Part shown: positions 17,670-25,523 of the stretch, piece by piece
Layout: each line of letters begins with the position of its first letter
How positions within the stretch are numbered: the stretch's first letter is position 1
Assembly: GCA_025457665.1 (NCBI GenBank)
Contig: JALOTY010000043.1
Coordinates: 1-32,975 of the forward strand
DNA: 32,975 nucleotides
Direction: 5' to 3'
From: Akkermansiaceae bacterium
GTDB taxonomy: Bacteria; Verrucomicrobiota; Verrucomicrobiia; Verrucomicrobiales; Akkermansiaceae
Program-made: the position numbers and the translations under genes
Notes under the pieces: model-generated
The model's database searches: none
The model's input: the letters and a program-made list of their open reading frames with translations, nothing else
Told to the model about the DNA's origin: nothing

Positions 17670-17775
17670 GATATTTCGACTGGTTTTCAATGATCTAGGG
17701 TTTGTCCGAACAAACTAACCCAGACCCCGACTTTGCCAAGAAATCTCCATGCCAGCAGATCGAGCTACGGCAAGA

Positions 17776-19179
17776 TCACACCGCCTGCCCCGCGCGCACG
17801 GCATAGTGCTCCGGCGGTTTCGTATCCCAGACGAGGTGTTTCGAGGAATACGCCAGCAACCCGCGCCCATAGCGGCTGCGCGTGGCCACGCCCGATACCA
17901 TCCGCGTGATCTGTCGGCTCAGGTGCCGCTCCATCATCGCCGGAAACGCCCATTTCTTGTAAACCCGGCTGAGATTCGAGCCCGCCTCATACATCGAGAA
18001 CATCCGGCCATCATAGAAATACTCGATGATTTCCCCCCACGCGCGGTGCCAATCCATCATTTCCGCCTGCACCCGGCCCAGCAGATCGGACATGCGGTCC
18101 GCCTGATCGAGAATCCCCGGGCCATATCGGAATACCCGCCGGTCAAGCAGTTCGGCCATGTGCATCGCCATGAAGAGCCCCGGGGAAAGCATGGGGTCCA
18201 CAAAACCAAAGGAATCCCCCGCCGCCAACCACCCGGGACCATGTCCCCGCTCGGAAATGAGCTGGTAGTTCGTGTAGGTCTTCACCTCGGTGATCCGCCG
18301 CCGACCCTTGCCCGCTGCGGCCAGGATGGGCTCGGACTCGATGATGGCTTCCAGCCTCTCCTCCGCCGTGGATCCATGGCGCTTGGCCACCGAATGATCC
18401 AGCACCACCCCCACCGATACCCTGCCCGGCAGGGGAATCCGCCAGCTCCAGCCTTGATCGAGAATGGAAAGCACCACCTGGCCCTCCACCTTGCTTTGCG
18501 CGTCGAAATCCTCGTAATGGGCGAAATAGGCGACGTCATTGCGATTTCCCCGCTCCGCCGTCAGCCCCAGCGCCTTGGCAAAAAGCCGCGTCCGCCCGGT
18601 GGAATCCACCAGCAGCTTCGGCTGCCTGCCGACCAGTTGCGGCACCGCCTCCAGGGTCGCCGCCGTGAGTTGAAGCTCCCGGCCGCCCGTCCCGGGCTCG
18701 ACCTCCGCGCGGCATTTCACGAATTCCACCCCCAGCTCCTTGGCGCGCTCCAGCAGCAGGTTATCATACTCCGGCCGCGGGATGTTGTAAGCGTAGTTCG
18801 GGGTTTTTCCGAGCACCCCATCGGGAAACAGAAAGTCCAGCCGCTGACCGTCGCGATGCATGAAAGCCACCCCCGGTTTGAACTGGGAAAAGGCCTTCAC
18901 CCGTTCCTCGATCCCCAGCCGCCGCATCAGATCCACCACCGTGGGCAGCAGCGATTCCCCGACCAGCAACTCGGGCCGCTTTTCGTCGTCAAAGCACATC
19001 ACCCGGAATCCCCGCTGGGCCAGCAATGCCCCCAAAGTGCAGCCCGCCGGACCCGCACCTACGATCGCCACATCAAAGCCGTCGTTCACGGCCCTGAGAT
19101 AAACCCGAATGGCCGACTCCGAAAATGCAAAATCACCCTCCGGCCCTTCGGTTAGAGGAAACTTCGCGAGTTTCTCCAT
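17776..19179 (-). CDS. Flavin-dependent halogenase-like FAD oxidoreductase
   Basis: A 467-residue FAD monooxygenase-fold protein. The dinucleotide-binding GAGPAG is at 41-46. VGESLLPTVVDLMRRLGI (73-90) is followed by QFKPGVAF with Lys101, matching the region holding the catalytic lysine of phenol/pyrrole-type flavin halogenases. WSWRIP at 244-249 fits the halogenase WxWxIP signature, which is said to exclude monooxygenase chemistry. GDSFGFVDPMLSPG at 321-334 fits the second FAD-binding motif. Known halogenases use FADH2, chloride or bromide and oxygen. Related proteins in other bacteria are annotated only as oxidoreductases, so activity is an inference. No biosynthetic cluster or flavin reductase is adjacent. 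ATG at 19179 gives a 34-residue leader; GTG at 19089 would start just before the flavin fold. It is divergent from the M50 gene with a short shared upstream region. Confidence 0.75.
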   Translation of the reverse strand: MEKLAKFPLTEGPEGDFAFSESAIRVYLRAVNDGFDVAIVGAGPAGCTLGALLAQRGFRVMCFDDEKRPELLVGESLLPTVVDLMRRLGIEERVKAFSQFKPGVAFMHRDGQRLDFLFPDGVLGKTPNYAYNIPRPEYDNLLLERAKELGVEFVKCRAEVEPGTGGRELQLTAATLEAVPQLVGRQPKLLVDSTGRTRLFAKALGLTAERGNRNDVAYFAHYEDFDAQSKVEGQVVLSILDQGWSWRIPLPGRVSVGVVLDHSVAKRHGSTAEERLEAIIESEPILAAAGKGRRRITEVKTYTNYQLISERGHGPGWLAAGDSFGFVDPMLSPGLFMAMHMAELLDRRVFRYGPGILDQADRMSDLLGRVQAEMMDWHRAWGEIIEYFYDGRMFSMYEAGSNLSRVYKKWAFPAMMERHLSRQITRMVSGVATRSRYGRGLLAYSSKHLVWDTKPPEHYAVRAGQAV

Positions 19180-19241
19180 TGGACTCTCCCCCTTCGCCGG
19201 AATAGGGCTTGCCTCGAATTCACCTTCCCGCCCCGTTTCCT

Positions 19242-19871
19242 ATGTTTCGTTTCAACGTTTTCGGCATCCCCGTGGAAGTCCAGCCATGGTTCTGGATCAC
19301 CCTCGCCCTGATCGGCGGCGGCATGTCGGCCACGAGTGGCGATCTGATTCTCGCTCTCGGCCTGTTCATGATCGCGGGTTTCCTCTCCATCCTGGTCCAC
19401 GAACTCGGCCACGCCCTTACCGGAAAAGCCTTCGGAGCCCCCACCGCCATCACGCTCGAGGCCTTCGGCGGATACGCCACCTTCCCCGGAAACGCCTTCA
19501 GCCGCCCCCAGGATTTCCTCGTCACCGCCGCCGGACCCATCGCGCAATCCCTTCTCGGCCTCGCGTTCCTCGCCCTCGATCTCTTTGTCGCCCTGCCGAA
19601 TTCCGCCGTCCGCACCTTCGTGACAAATGTCTGGGTGATCAGCTTCTTCTGGGCCGTGATCAATCTGATCCCCGTCCTGCCGCTCGATGGCGGTCGTCTC
19701 CTCGATGCCATCCTTGGCCCGAAACGTCGCAAGATCACCCTCTGGGTCAGCGTCGTCTGCGCCGTCGTTGCCGCCGCCCTGATGTTCTGGAGGACCCACA
19801 GCATCATTTTCCCGATTTTCCTCGGCTTCATGGCCTACCAAAACTGGCAGGCACTGAAATTCCGCCGCTGA
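19242..19871 (+). CDS. Membrane metalloprotease of the M50 (site-2 protease) family
   Basis: A 209-residue polytopic membrane zinc protease. HELGH at 53-57 lies in a hydrophobic segment, and NLIPVLPLDGGRLLDAIL at 141-158 provides the third zinc ligand (Asp149). There are about five to six membrane segments and no PDZ or CBS domain, so this is the minimal form of the family, close to the SpoIVFB/rhomboid-sized group. Family members cleave within membrane-embedded segments of regulatory or signal proteins; no substrate can be named. The start at 19242 (MFRFNVFGIPVEVQPWFW) fits related proteins; an upstream in-frame start at 19209 would add eleven residues. It converges with the TauE-like gene, leaving six bases between stops. 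Confidence 0.9.
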   Translation: MFRFNVFGIPVEVQPWFWITLALIGGGMSATSGDLILALGLFMIAGFLSILVHELGHALTGKAFGAPTAITLEAFGGYATFPGNAFSRPQDFLVTAAGPIAQSLLGLAFLALDLFVALPNSAVRTFVTNVWVISFFWAVINLIPVLPLDGGRLLDAILGPKRRKITLWVSVVCAVVAAALMFWRTHSIIFPIFLGFMAYQNWQALKFRR

Positions 19872-19877
19872 GACCAC

Positions 19878-20618
19878 TCACACCGTCAGCATCCGGACCG
19901 CCGCCACCGCCGAGAATCCCATCACCAGCCACGCGAACCACTTCTCCGGGACTTTCTGCAGCAGACCCCGACCGCAGTAAATCCCCGCCACGATCGCCGG
20001 TGCCAGCCACAAGTTCACCGCCAGCGTGTCCAGGCGGATCAGTTCGAGATGGCCGATGAGCGGCAGCTTGATCAGATTGATCAGCAGGAAAAACCGCGCG
20101 CCGATCCCCACCAACTCCATCTTTGGCACCTGCTTGGACAGCAGATAGAGCTGGAACACCGGACCCGCCGCATTGGCCAGAGTCGTCGTCACCCCGGCCG
20201 CCACCCCCGCTCCCGTGCCGAAAGCGCGGTGGGCCGCCATTTTTTCCAGCACCCCCGGCCGCACCAGCCGCAGGGATTGCAGCGCAAGCAGCAGCAGGAT
20301 GGAGCCACCGATGATCCGCCGGGCCAGCAGGTCATCGATATTTCCCAACAGCCACCAACCCATCCCCAAGCCCACCAGCGCCGCCGGCAGCAACCTCCAG
20401 ACATCCCGCCAACTGCCGTGATTTCGAAATGCCGGATACGCCAGCACGTCGGCGAAAATCAGCAAGGGCAGCGCCATCCCCGATTGCTGCCGCGCGCCGA
20501 AGAGGTGGGTGAAAATCACCACCGAAACCAGTGAGGTCCCGCTGAATCCCGACTTCGCCAGGCCGATGCAGAACGCCGCCAGAAAAGCCAAGGTCCAGTC
20601 ATCCCAGCCATCAATCAC
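19878..20618 (-). CDS. TauE/SafE family sulfite or organosulfonate exporter-like protein
   Basis: A 246-residue inner-membrane protein with about eight membrane segments. The N-terminal repeat contains FCIGLAKSGFSGTSLVSVV and the second repeat contains GAGVAAGVTTTLANAAGPVF, the paired G-rich motifs of the TauE/SafE/TSUP family. Members export sulfite, sulfoacetate or other anions; the substrate here is not defined. It lies 43 bp downstream of panD on the same strand, so the two may be co-transcribed, although no functional link between pantothenate synthesis and this transporter is obvious. It converges with the M50 protease gene. Confidence 0.87.
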   Translation of the reverse strand: MIDGWDDWTLAFLAAFCIGLAKSGFSGTSLVSVVIFTHLFGARQQSGMALPLLIFADVLAYPAFRNHGSWRDVWRLLPAALVGLGMGWWLLGNIDDLLARRIIGGSILLLLALQSLRLVRPGVLEKMAAHRAFGTGAGVAAGVTTTLANAAGPVFQLYLLSKQVPKMELVGIGARFFLLINLIKLPLIGHLELIRLDTLAVNLWLAPAIVAGIYCGRGLLQKVPEKWFAWLVMGFSAVAAVRMLTV

Positions 20619-20661
20619 CCCGCAGCGCTCTCACGCCCGGAGCCATCCTGCAAGACCAAGC

Positions 20662-21009
20662 TCAGTTGCCCGTCCGCACGATCCGGTTGTCGCCATCCAA
20701 AACCAGCTTCACCGCCTTCACCGGCACCTCACTGAGGGCAAAGGCCATGATCGTCAGCCGCTCCCCCTTCTTGATCCGGTTCGCCGCGCCGCCATTGATC
20801 AGGATCCGCCCGGTCCCCGGCTCGCCCGCCAATACATAGGTCTCCAGACGCGCCGTGGTATCGATCGATGCCACCAAAACCTTCTCCCCCTCCCACAAAT
20901 CCGCCGCTTCCATCAGGTCCCGCGGGATTTCGATGCTTCCCTCATACTCCACGATCGAGTCCGTGGTCACCGCCCGATAGAGCTTGGATTTCAATACCTG
21001 CCGCAACAT
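20662..21009 (-). CDS. panD: Aspartate 1-decarboxylase proenzyme
   Basis: A 115-residue pyruvoyl enzyme that makes beta-alanine from aspartate for pantothenate and coenzyme A. The self-cleavage site is G24-S25 in EYEGSIEI, exactly at the Escherichia coli position. Residues known to be important in the family line up: Lys9, Tyr22, Arg54, Tyr58 and Asn72 (INGGAA). Cleavage would give a short beta chain and a pyruvoyl-starting alpha chain. The start at 21009 (MLRQVLKSKLYR) is fixed by this numbering. The frame stays open far upstream to 21498, but that part lies antisense to the YqjD-like gene and is not coding. It is divergent from the YqjD-like gene, with a 142-bp shared upstream region. Confidence 0.96.
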   Translation of the reverse strand: MLRQVLKSKLYRAVTTDSIVEYEGSIEIPRDLMEAADLWEGEKVLVASIDTTARLETYVLAGEPGTGRILINGGAANRIKKGERLTIMAFALSEVPVKAVKLVLDGDNRIVRTGN

Positions 21010-21151
21010 TCCGCGAACCGAATCAGCCCCCCGGGAGACGGTCAAGCCACGAGCCACATCCCCCGAAACAGGAACTCGCCCCCTCAGGTCTTGCGTCCCC
21101 CCCGCCCAACTGCCAAGCTCGTGCAGACACCAACCCCACGACACCCCAGCC

Positions 21152-21610
21152 ATGTCCGACTCATTTTCCGATTCCCTTGATCCCGAAGCCGGATTCACCA
21201 CGAAATCCACCTCCGTTTCCCAAGCCGCCGCCGACCTCCGCGATGCCGCCGGGGCCTTCCGCGAAGTCGCCACGGAGAAAGCCCGGGAGTTCGCCCACGA
21301 TGCCGGTTCCCAAGCCAAAGCCGCCGGAAACCGCGCCGCGGAAACCGCCCAACACCTCAAGGAAACCGCCGTCGAAAAAGCCCAGGCCCTGAAACAAGCC
21401 GCCACCGAGCGCGCCCAGGTCCTCCGCGAAACCGCCCAACAACGCGCCGCCCACATCCGCCACGTGGCCGATGAACAGTGGGTCCACACCCGCGACAAGG
21501 CCCGCGAACTCCATGTTTCGGCCGAAGACTACATCCGCCAGCACCCCACCAAGTGCGTGCTCGGTGCCCTCGGCATCGGTTTCCTCATCGGCCTCATGTC
21601 CCGTCGCTAA
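21152..21610 (+). CDS. YqjD/ElaB-like (DUF883) membrane-anchored helical protein
   Basis: A 152-residue protein with a long amphipathic Ala/Lys/Glu-rich helix built of short repeats (for example AGNRAAETAQHLKETAVEKA), resembling LEA or apolipoprotein helices. It ends in a C-terminal membrane anchor, KCVLGALGIGFLIGLMSRR. This layout matches the YqjD/ElaB/DUF883 family, whose E. coli members are inner-membrane, stationary-phase proteins reported to bind ribosomes. The start at 21152 (MSDSFSDSLDPEAG) is preferred; the upstream frame overlaps the panD promoter region. It is followed at 24 bp by a YqjE-like and then a YqjK-like gene, the same order as in enterobacteria, so it is likely a three-gene operon. 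Confidence 0.82.
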   Translation: MSDSFSDSLDPEAGFTTKSTSVSQAAADLRDAAGAFREVATEKAREFAHDAGSQAKAAGNRAAETAQHLKETAVEKAQALKQAATERAQVLRETAQQRAAHIRHVADEQWVHTRDKARELHVSAEDYIRQHPTKCVLGALGIGFLIGLMSRR

Positions 21611-21634
21611 GCCATCACGGACGCCCACCGCCCC

Positions 21635-22036
21635 ATGAGTTTCCCGGAGGATCCGCCGCCGTCCAGCCACGGCGATTGGAAGGCTGCCCTGGCCGAATTC
21701 GCCGGGGCGCGCCTCGAACTCGTCCGCCTCGAAGCCCGGGATGCCGGTCGTTTCGCCGCCAAGCGCCTCGTCCTCCTGCTCATCGCCGCCCTCTCCGGCA
21801 CCATGGCATGGCTGCTCCTCATGGCCGGCCTCCTCGGCTGGACCACCGCCATGACCGGTTGGCCCTGGTGGGCATGCTCCCTGCTCCTCGGCACCGTCCA
21901 CCTGCCACCCGCCCTCATCGCCCTCGCCCTCCTCCGCCGCCCGGCACCGCCGGCATTCCCCGTCACCCGTAGCGAACTCCAAAAAGACCGCGAATGGCTC
22001 CTCAGCCTCCAGCCGAATCCACGCTCGAAACGCTGA
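21635..22036 (+). CDS. YqjE-like (phage holin superfamily) membrane protein
   Basis: A 133-residue protein with a cytoplasmic amphipathic N-terminus (ALAEFAGARLELVRLEARDA), then two membrane segments at about 44-72 and 78-100, and a basic C-terminal tail. The pattern and position fit the YqjE family, classed in the putative actinobacterial/phage holin clan. Despite the name these are cellular proteins of unknown function, often next to DUF883 genes. The gene follows the YqjD-like gene and its last 43 bases overlap the next reading frame. Confidence 0.75.
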   Translation: MSFPEDPPPSSHGDWKAALAEFAGARLELVRLEARDAGRFAAKRLVLLLIAALSGTMAWLLLMAGLLGWTTAMTGWPWWACSLLLGTVHLPPALIALALLRRPAPPAFPVTRSELQKDREWLLSLQPNPRSKR

Positions 22037-22401
22037 TCGCAAGGCTCGCGGCCTCACGCACGGAACTCGGCCACCACGCCGCAGGCATCCGCGAGAGGAT
22101 CGATGTCCCCAAACGCATTCAGCGCTCCGTCACCGATTCCATCCGCAGCCACCCCCTGGTCCTCTTCGGCGGCACCCTCGGGCTCGGCTTCATCGCCAGC
22201 CGGATTTTCCGCCGCTCCAAGCCCGCGAAATCCCAAGCCAGCACCGGCTCCGGCATCAAGGGCCTCGTCCTCACCACCGCCATCGCCCTCATCAAGCCCG
22301 CCCTCATCCGCTTCGTCACTCAGGAACTCCAGCGCCGTTTCCTCCCCTCCTCCACCCCGCGGGAACAAAAGGAGACACGTTTCCCTCTTCCCAAAAACTG
22401 A
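21994..22401 (+). CDS. YqjK-like small membrane-associated protein
   Basis: A 135-residue protein. A helical N-terminus (TLETLIARLAASRTELGHHA) is followed by IRSHPLVLFGGTLGLGFIAS, a membrane segment reminiscent of the DUF883/YqjD anchor (the HP..LG..G pattern). A second hydrophobic stretch is LVLTTAIALIKPALIRFV. It overlaps the upstream YqjE-like gene by 43 bp in another frame and reaches to 27 bp before the first pilT-like gene. Function is unknown. It is probably the third member of the trio by analogy with yqjD-yqjE-yqjK, though sequence similarity to YqjK itself is weak. Confidence 0.7.
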   Translation: MAPQPPAESTLETLIARLAASRTELGHHAAGIRERIDVPKRIQRSVTDSIRSHPLVLFGGTLGLGFIASRIFRRSKPAKSQASTGSGIKGLVLTTAIALIKPALIRFVTQELQRRFLPSSTPREQKETRFPLPKN

Positions 22402-22428
22402 TCCTTCTTCTCTAAAAAGCCCCACCTC

Positions 22429-23511
22429 ATGTCCGAACACCAAGTGCTCGACCACGTCGACCAGTATCTCCGCCTCGGCCGGGAATACGATTGCTCCGAT
22501 GTCCACCTCGCCACCGCCTACCCGCCCGCCTGGCGGCGCTTCGGCCAGCTCCAGCCCATCTGGAACGATCACCCGCCTCTCACCGCGGCCGATACCGAAC
22601 GCCTCGCCCGCTCCTTCCTCGAAGACCGCGAGTGGAACCGCCTCCAGGAAAAGGGCGATGTCGACTTCGCCTACTCGAATGACGAAGGCCGCTTCCGCGC
22701 CTCGGTCGTGAAACAACGCCTCGGCTACGACCTCGTCTTCCGGATCATCAACACCACCATCCGCACCCTCGAGGAGCTCCGCCTGCCCACCGAGCACATC
22801 ATCCCGCTCACCCGCTACCACAACGGCCTCATCCTCGTCACCGGATCGGTCGGCTCAGGGAAATCCACCACCCTCGCCGCCCTTGTCGATTTCATCAACA
22901 AGGACCGCGAAGACCACATCCTCACGCTCGAAGACCCCATCGAATACGTCTTTGATTCCATCGGCTGCCACGTCAACCAACGCGAAGTCCACCTCCACAC
23001 CGAGTCCTTCGCCAAGGCCCTCCGCGGCGCACTGCGGGAAGACCCGGACGTCATCATGGTCGGTGAAATGCGCGACCTCGAAACCATCCAGCTCGCCCTC
23101 ACCGCCGCCGAAACCGGCCACCTCGTGCTCGGCACCCTCCACACCGGAAACGCCCCGCGCACGCTCGACCGTATCCTCGACGTCTTCCCCACCGACCAGC
23201 GCGACCAGATCCGCATCATGGTCTCCGAATCGCTGCGTGGCGTGCTTTCCCAACAGCTCGTCCCCCGCGCCGATGGCCAGGGCCGCGTCCTTGCCCTCGA
23301 ACTCCTCGTCAACACCCCCGCCGTCGGCAACTGCATCCGCGAGGGCAAAACCTACATGCTCCCCGGCGTCATGCAGACCGGCAAAAACGTCGGCATGATC
23401 ACCATGGATGAATCCCTCCGCCAGCTCTACATCAAGGGCGTGATCTCCCGCGAGGAAGCCCTCTTCCGCGCCGAGGACAAATCCCAGATGATCGCCTTCT
23501 TCCAATCCTGA
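22429..23511 (+). CDS. PilT-type retraction ATPase, first paralogue
   Basis: A 360-residue hexameric secretion ATPase of the PilT/PilU branch, which depolymerises type IV pili at the inner membrane. The N-terminal PAS-like domain spans about 1-115. The Walker A motif GSVGSGKST is at 139-147. The Asp box is LTLEDPIEYVF, the Walker B region is DPDVIMVGEMRDLET (205-219), and the His box is TGHLVLGTLHT (229-239). The C-terminal part has AVGNCIREGKT, corresponding to the AIRNLIRE region needed for retraction. All catalytic boxes look intact. It resembles PilT more than PilB (no long N-terminal domain, no tetracysteine zinc motif). No Shine-Dalgarno sequence is visible. It is paired in tandem with the next gene. 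Confidence 0.9.
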   Translation: MSEHQVLDHVDQYLRLGREYDCSDVHLATAYPPAWRRFGQLQPIWNDHPPLTAADTERLARSFLEDREWNRLQEKGDVDFAYSNDEGRFRASVVKQRLGYDLVFRIINTTIRTLEELRLPTEHIIPLTRYHNGLILVTGSVGSGKSTTLAALVDFINKDREDHILTLEDPIEYVFDSIGCHVNQREVHLHTESFAKALRGALREDPDVIMVGEMRDLETIQLALTAAETGHLVLGTLHTGNAPRTLDRILDVFPTDQRDQIRIMVSESLRGVLSQQLVPRADGQGRVLALELLVNTPAVGNCIREGKTYMLPGVMQTGKNVGMITMDESLRQLYIKGVISREEALFRAEDKSQMIAFFQS

Positions 23512-23562
23512 AGCCGCCCGCGACCCCCGTTTCCCTCCTCCACAAAAAAACCTCCGCCTGCC

Positions 23563-24672
23563 ATGGCTGAAATCGATCGTCTCTTCCAATACCTCGTCGC
23601 CTCCCGCGGTTCCGACCTCCACCTTTCCGAAGGCCAGCCGGCGAAGATCCGCGTCCACGGCTCCGTCACCGCCATCCCGGATGAACCCGTGCTCAGCCAC
23701 GATACCATCCGCCACATGCTCGAGGAAATCTGCGAGCCCCGCGCCTTCTCCCATTACCTCGAAACCGGCGACCTCGACTTCGCCTACGAAATGGACGAGG
23801 AATCCCGCTTCCGCTGCAACTACCTGAAGCAGAAAAACGGCCTCGGCGCGGTCTTCCGGCTCATCCCCACGGAAATCATGACGCTCGAACAACTCGGCGT
23901 CCCGGACGTGGTCAAACGCTTCGCCCAGATCCGCTCCGGACTCATCCTCGTCACCGGCCCCACCGGCTCCGGCAAGTCCACCACGCTCGCCGCCATCCTC
24001 GACCACATCAATACCCACTACAACCGCCACATCATCACCATCGAGGAACCCATCGAGTTCGTTCACGGCAACAAACAATCCATCATCACCCAACGCGAGG
24101 TCCCCATTCAGACCCCCTCCTTCGCCGATGGCCTCCGCGCCGCCCTCCGCGAAGATGCCGACATCGTCCTCGTCGGTGAAATGCGCGACCTCGAAACGAT
24201 CTCACTCGCCCTTACCGCGGCCGAAACCGGCCTCCTCGTCTTCGGCACCCTGCACACGAACAATGCCCGCAAGACCGTGGACCGGATCATCGACGTCTTC
24301 CCCGCCGACCAGCAATCCCAGGTCCGCACCATGCTGGCCGCCTCGCTGCGCGGCGTGCTCGCCCAGCTCCTCTGCCGCCGTGTCGACAAGCCCGGCCGCG
24401 TCGCCGTTCACGAAATCATGTTCGCCACCCCTGCCGTCTCCGCCATCATCCGCGAAGGCGCCACCCAGAAACTCTACGACGTCATCACCGGCGGCAAGGG
24501 CGAGGGCATGCAGTTCATGGACGAATCGATCTGGTCGAAACTCCGCGAAGGCATCATTTCCCCGGAGGAAGCCTACATGAAGGCCATCGATAAGACCCGC
24601 TTCAAACATTTCCTCCCCAAGGAACTCGCCCACCTCGGCGATGCCTCCGGAGAAAATCCCCTCGGCCACTGA
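23563..24672 (+). CDS. pilT: PilT twitching-motility ATPase, second paralogue
   Basis: A 369-residue PilT-type ATPase. SDLHLSEGQPAKIRVHG (18-34) is the classic PilT N-terminus. The Walker A motif GPTGSGKST is at 132-140. ITIEEPIEFVH forms the Asp box. DADIVLVGEMRDLET with Walker B Glu lies near 206, and the His box TGLLVFGTLHT is at 222-232. AVSAIIREGATQKLY corresponds to the conserved retraction motif, and the following YDVITGGKGEGMQFMDESIW segment is also typical. It is closer to canonical PilT than the upstream paralogue, which may act as a PilU-like accessory. The 51-bp spacing and shared strand suggest one transcript. Pilin and assembly genes are not in this window. Confidence 0.93.
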   Translation: MAEIDRLFQYLVASRGSDLHLSEGQPAKIRVHGSVTAIPDEPVLSHDTIRHMLEEICEPRAFSHYLETGDLDFAYEMDEESRFRCNYLKQKNGLGAVFRLIPTEIMTLEQLGVPDVVKRFAQIRSGLILVTGPTGSGKSTTLAAILDHINTHYNRHIITIEEPIEFVHGNKQSIITQREVPIQTPSFADGLRAALREDADIVLVGEMRDLETISLALTAAETGLLVFGTLHTNNARKTVDRIIDVFPADQQSQVRTMLAASLRGVLAQLLCRRVDKPGRVAVHEIMFATPAVSAIIREGATQKLYDVITGGKGEGMQFMDESIWSKLREGIISPEEAYMKAIDKTRFKHFLPKELAHLGDASGENPLGH

Positions 24673-24683
24673 GACCGCACCCG

Positions 24684-24756
24684 TGGAGCATAGGGGATTC
24701 GAACCCCTGACCTCTTCATTGCGAACGAAGCGCTCTACCAACTGAGCTAATGCCCC
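24684..24756 (-). tRNA. tRNA-Ala (anticodon CGC)
   Basis: On the minus strand, acceptor arms GGGGCAT and ATGCTCC contain the G3-U70 pair that marks alanine tRNAs, with discriminator A. The D arm includes TAGCTCAGTTGGTAGAGC. Anticodon stem CTTCG/TGAAG encloses loop TTCGCAA (anticodon CGC). The T arm is AGGGG-TTCGAAT-CCCCT. No CCA is encoded. It lies just after the pilT stop on the opposite strand. Confidence 0.96.
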
Positions 24757-25019
24757 TCACGGCGTTGCGATTGCGCCGCGGAGTTGCCATCCCCCATGCC
24801 TGAAATCAAGGCGAATTCCCACCGCCCCGCACATCTCCCGTCTCCGCCATCCGAAACGAAAATCCGCCCGAGGGGAAAACCATGCCCTTCAGGTTTCCCT
24901 CCGTCAGATATTCCGTCAATTTCCCCCCTTTCGTTGTTCCTCCTCCCTTTTCCCGGCGGATTCCTACGCGAATCCTAAACATGCGTTGCCTTCCCCGGCG
25001 TTTTCCCCATACTTCGCCC

Positions 25020-25523
25020 ATGCCCAAGCCCCTCACTTTCCTCGCCCCCGGCGCCTTGGCCCTCTTCATCGCCAGTTGCAACCAAGGCGGTGTCGCCGGC
25101 AACCACCCCACCGGCACCGGCCCCTTCGATGCCCGTGGGAATTATGTCGAGGAATGGGCAGACAACCCTTCGAAATGGAACGGCCGCTCGGTCCCGGATA
25201 GCGCTCCGCAGATCGCCAGCAACGACACCCCACCCGTCGTCCAAGTCCAGCAACAGCCCCGGCCCACCGTGCAGCCGACCACCCAGGTCGTCCGCCAGAC
25301 CCCGCCCACCCCGCGGCCCACGCCCCGCCCCACTCCCGTCGTCAAGCCGAAGCCCAAGCCCAAACCCCAGCCCAGCGTGATCACCTACACGGTGCGCAAG
25401 GGCGATACCCTCTACGCCCTGGCCAAACGCTACGGCACCACCGTCGGCAAGATCCAGGCAGCCAGCGGGGTCTCCGGCAGCAACATCCAGATCGGCCAAC
25501 GCCTCAAGATCCCGCGCCGCTGA
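25020..25523 (+). CDS. LysM-domain lipoprotein
   Basis: A 167-residue predicted lipoprotein. The signal peptide ends in lipobox IASC with Cys20 as the lipidated residue. A low-complexity Pro/Gln/Thr/Lys-rich linker follows (about 75-118, with PRPTPRPTP and KPKPKPKPQP) and could span the periplasm or peptidoglycan. The C-terminal LysM domain (about 120-165; ITYTVRKGDTLYALAKRYGT, ending IQIGQRLKIPRR) binds N-acetylglucosamine-containing glycans such as peptidoglycan. The gene's last 20 bases overlap the 3' end of lgt on the opposite strand, and Lgt is the enzyme that would lipidate it. The start at 25020 is the one that yields a proper lipoprotein signal. The 263 bases between tRNA-Ala and this gene show no gene I can support. 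Confidence 0.88.
   Translation: MPKPLTFLAPGALALFIASCNQGGVAGNHPTGTGPFDARGNYVEEWADNPSKWNGRSVPDSAPQIASNDTPPVVQVQQQPRPTVQPTTQVVRQTPPTPRPTPRPTPVVKPKPKPKPQPSVITYTVRKGDTLYALAKRYGTTVGKIQAASGVSGSNIQIGQRLKIPRR

Noticed and set aside
21010..21498. Upstream extension of the panD frame
   Set aside because: PanD numbering (cleavage at 24/25) fixes the start at 21009; the extension is antisense to the YqjD-like gene.
22855..24093. 412-residue minus-strand open frame opposite the two pilT genes
   Set aside because: Its Gly/Glu/Val/Asp-rich composition mirrors the C-ending codons of the real genes. It includes no recognisable domain.
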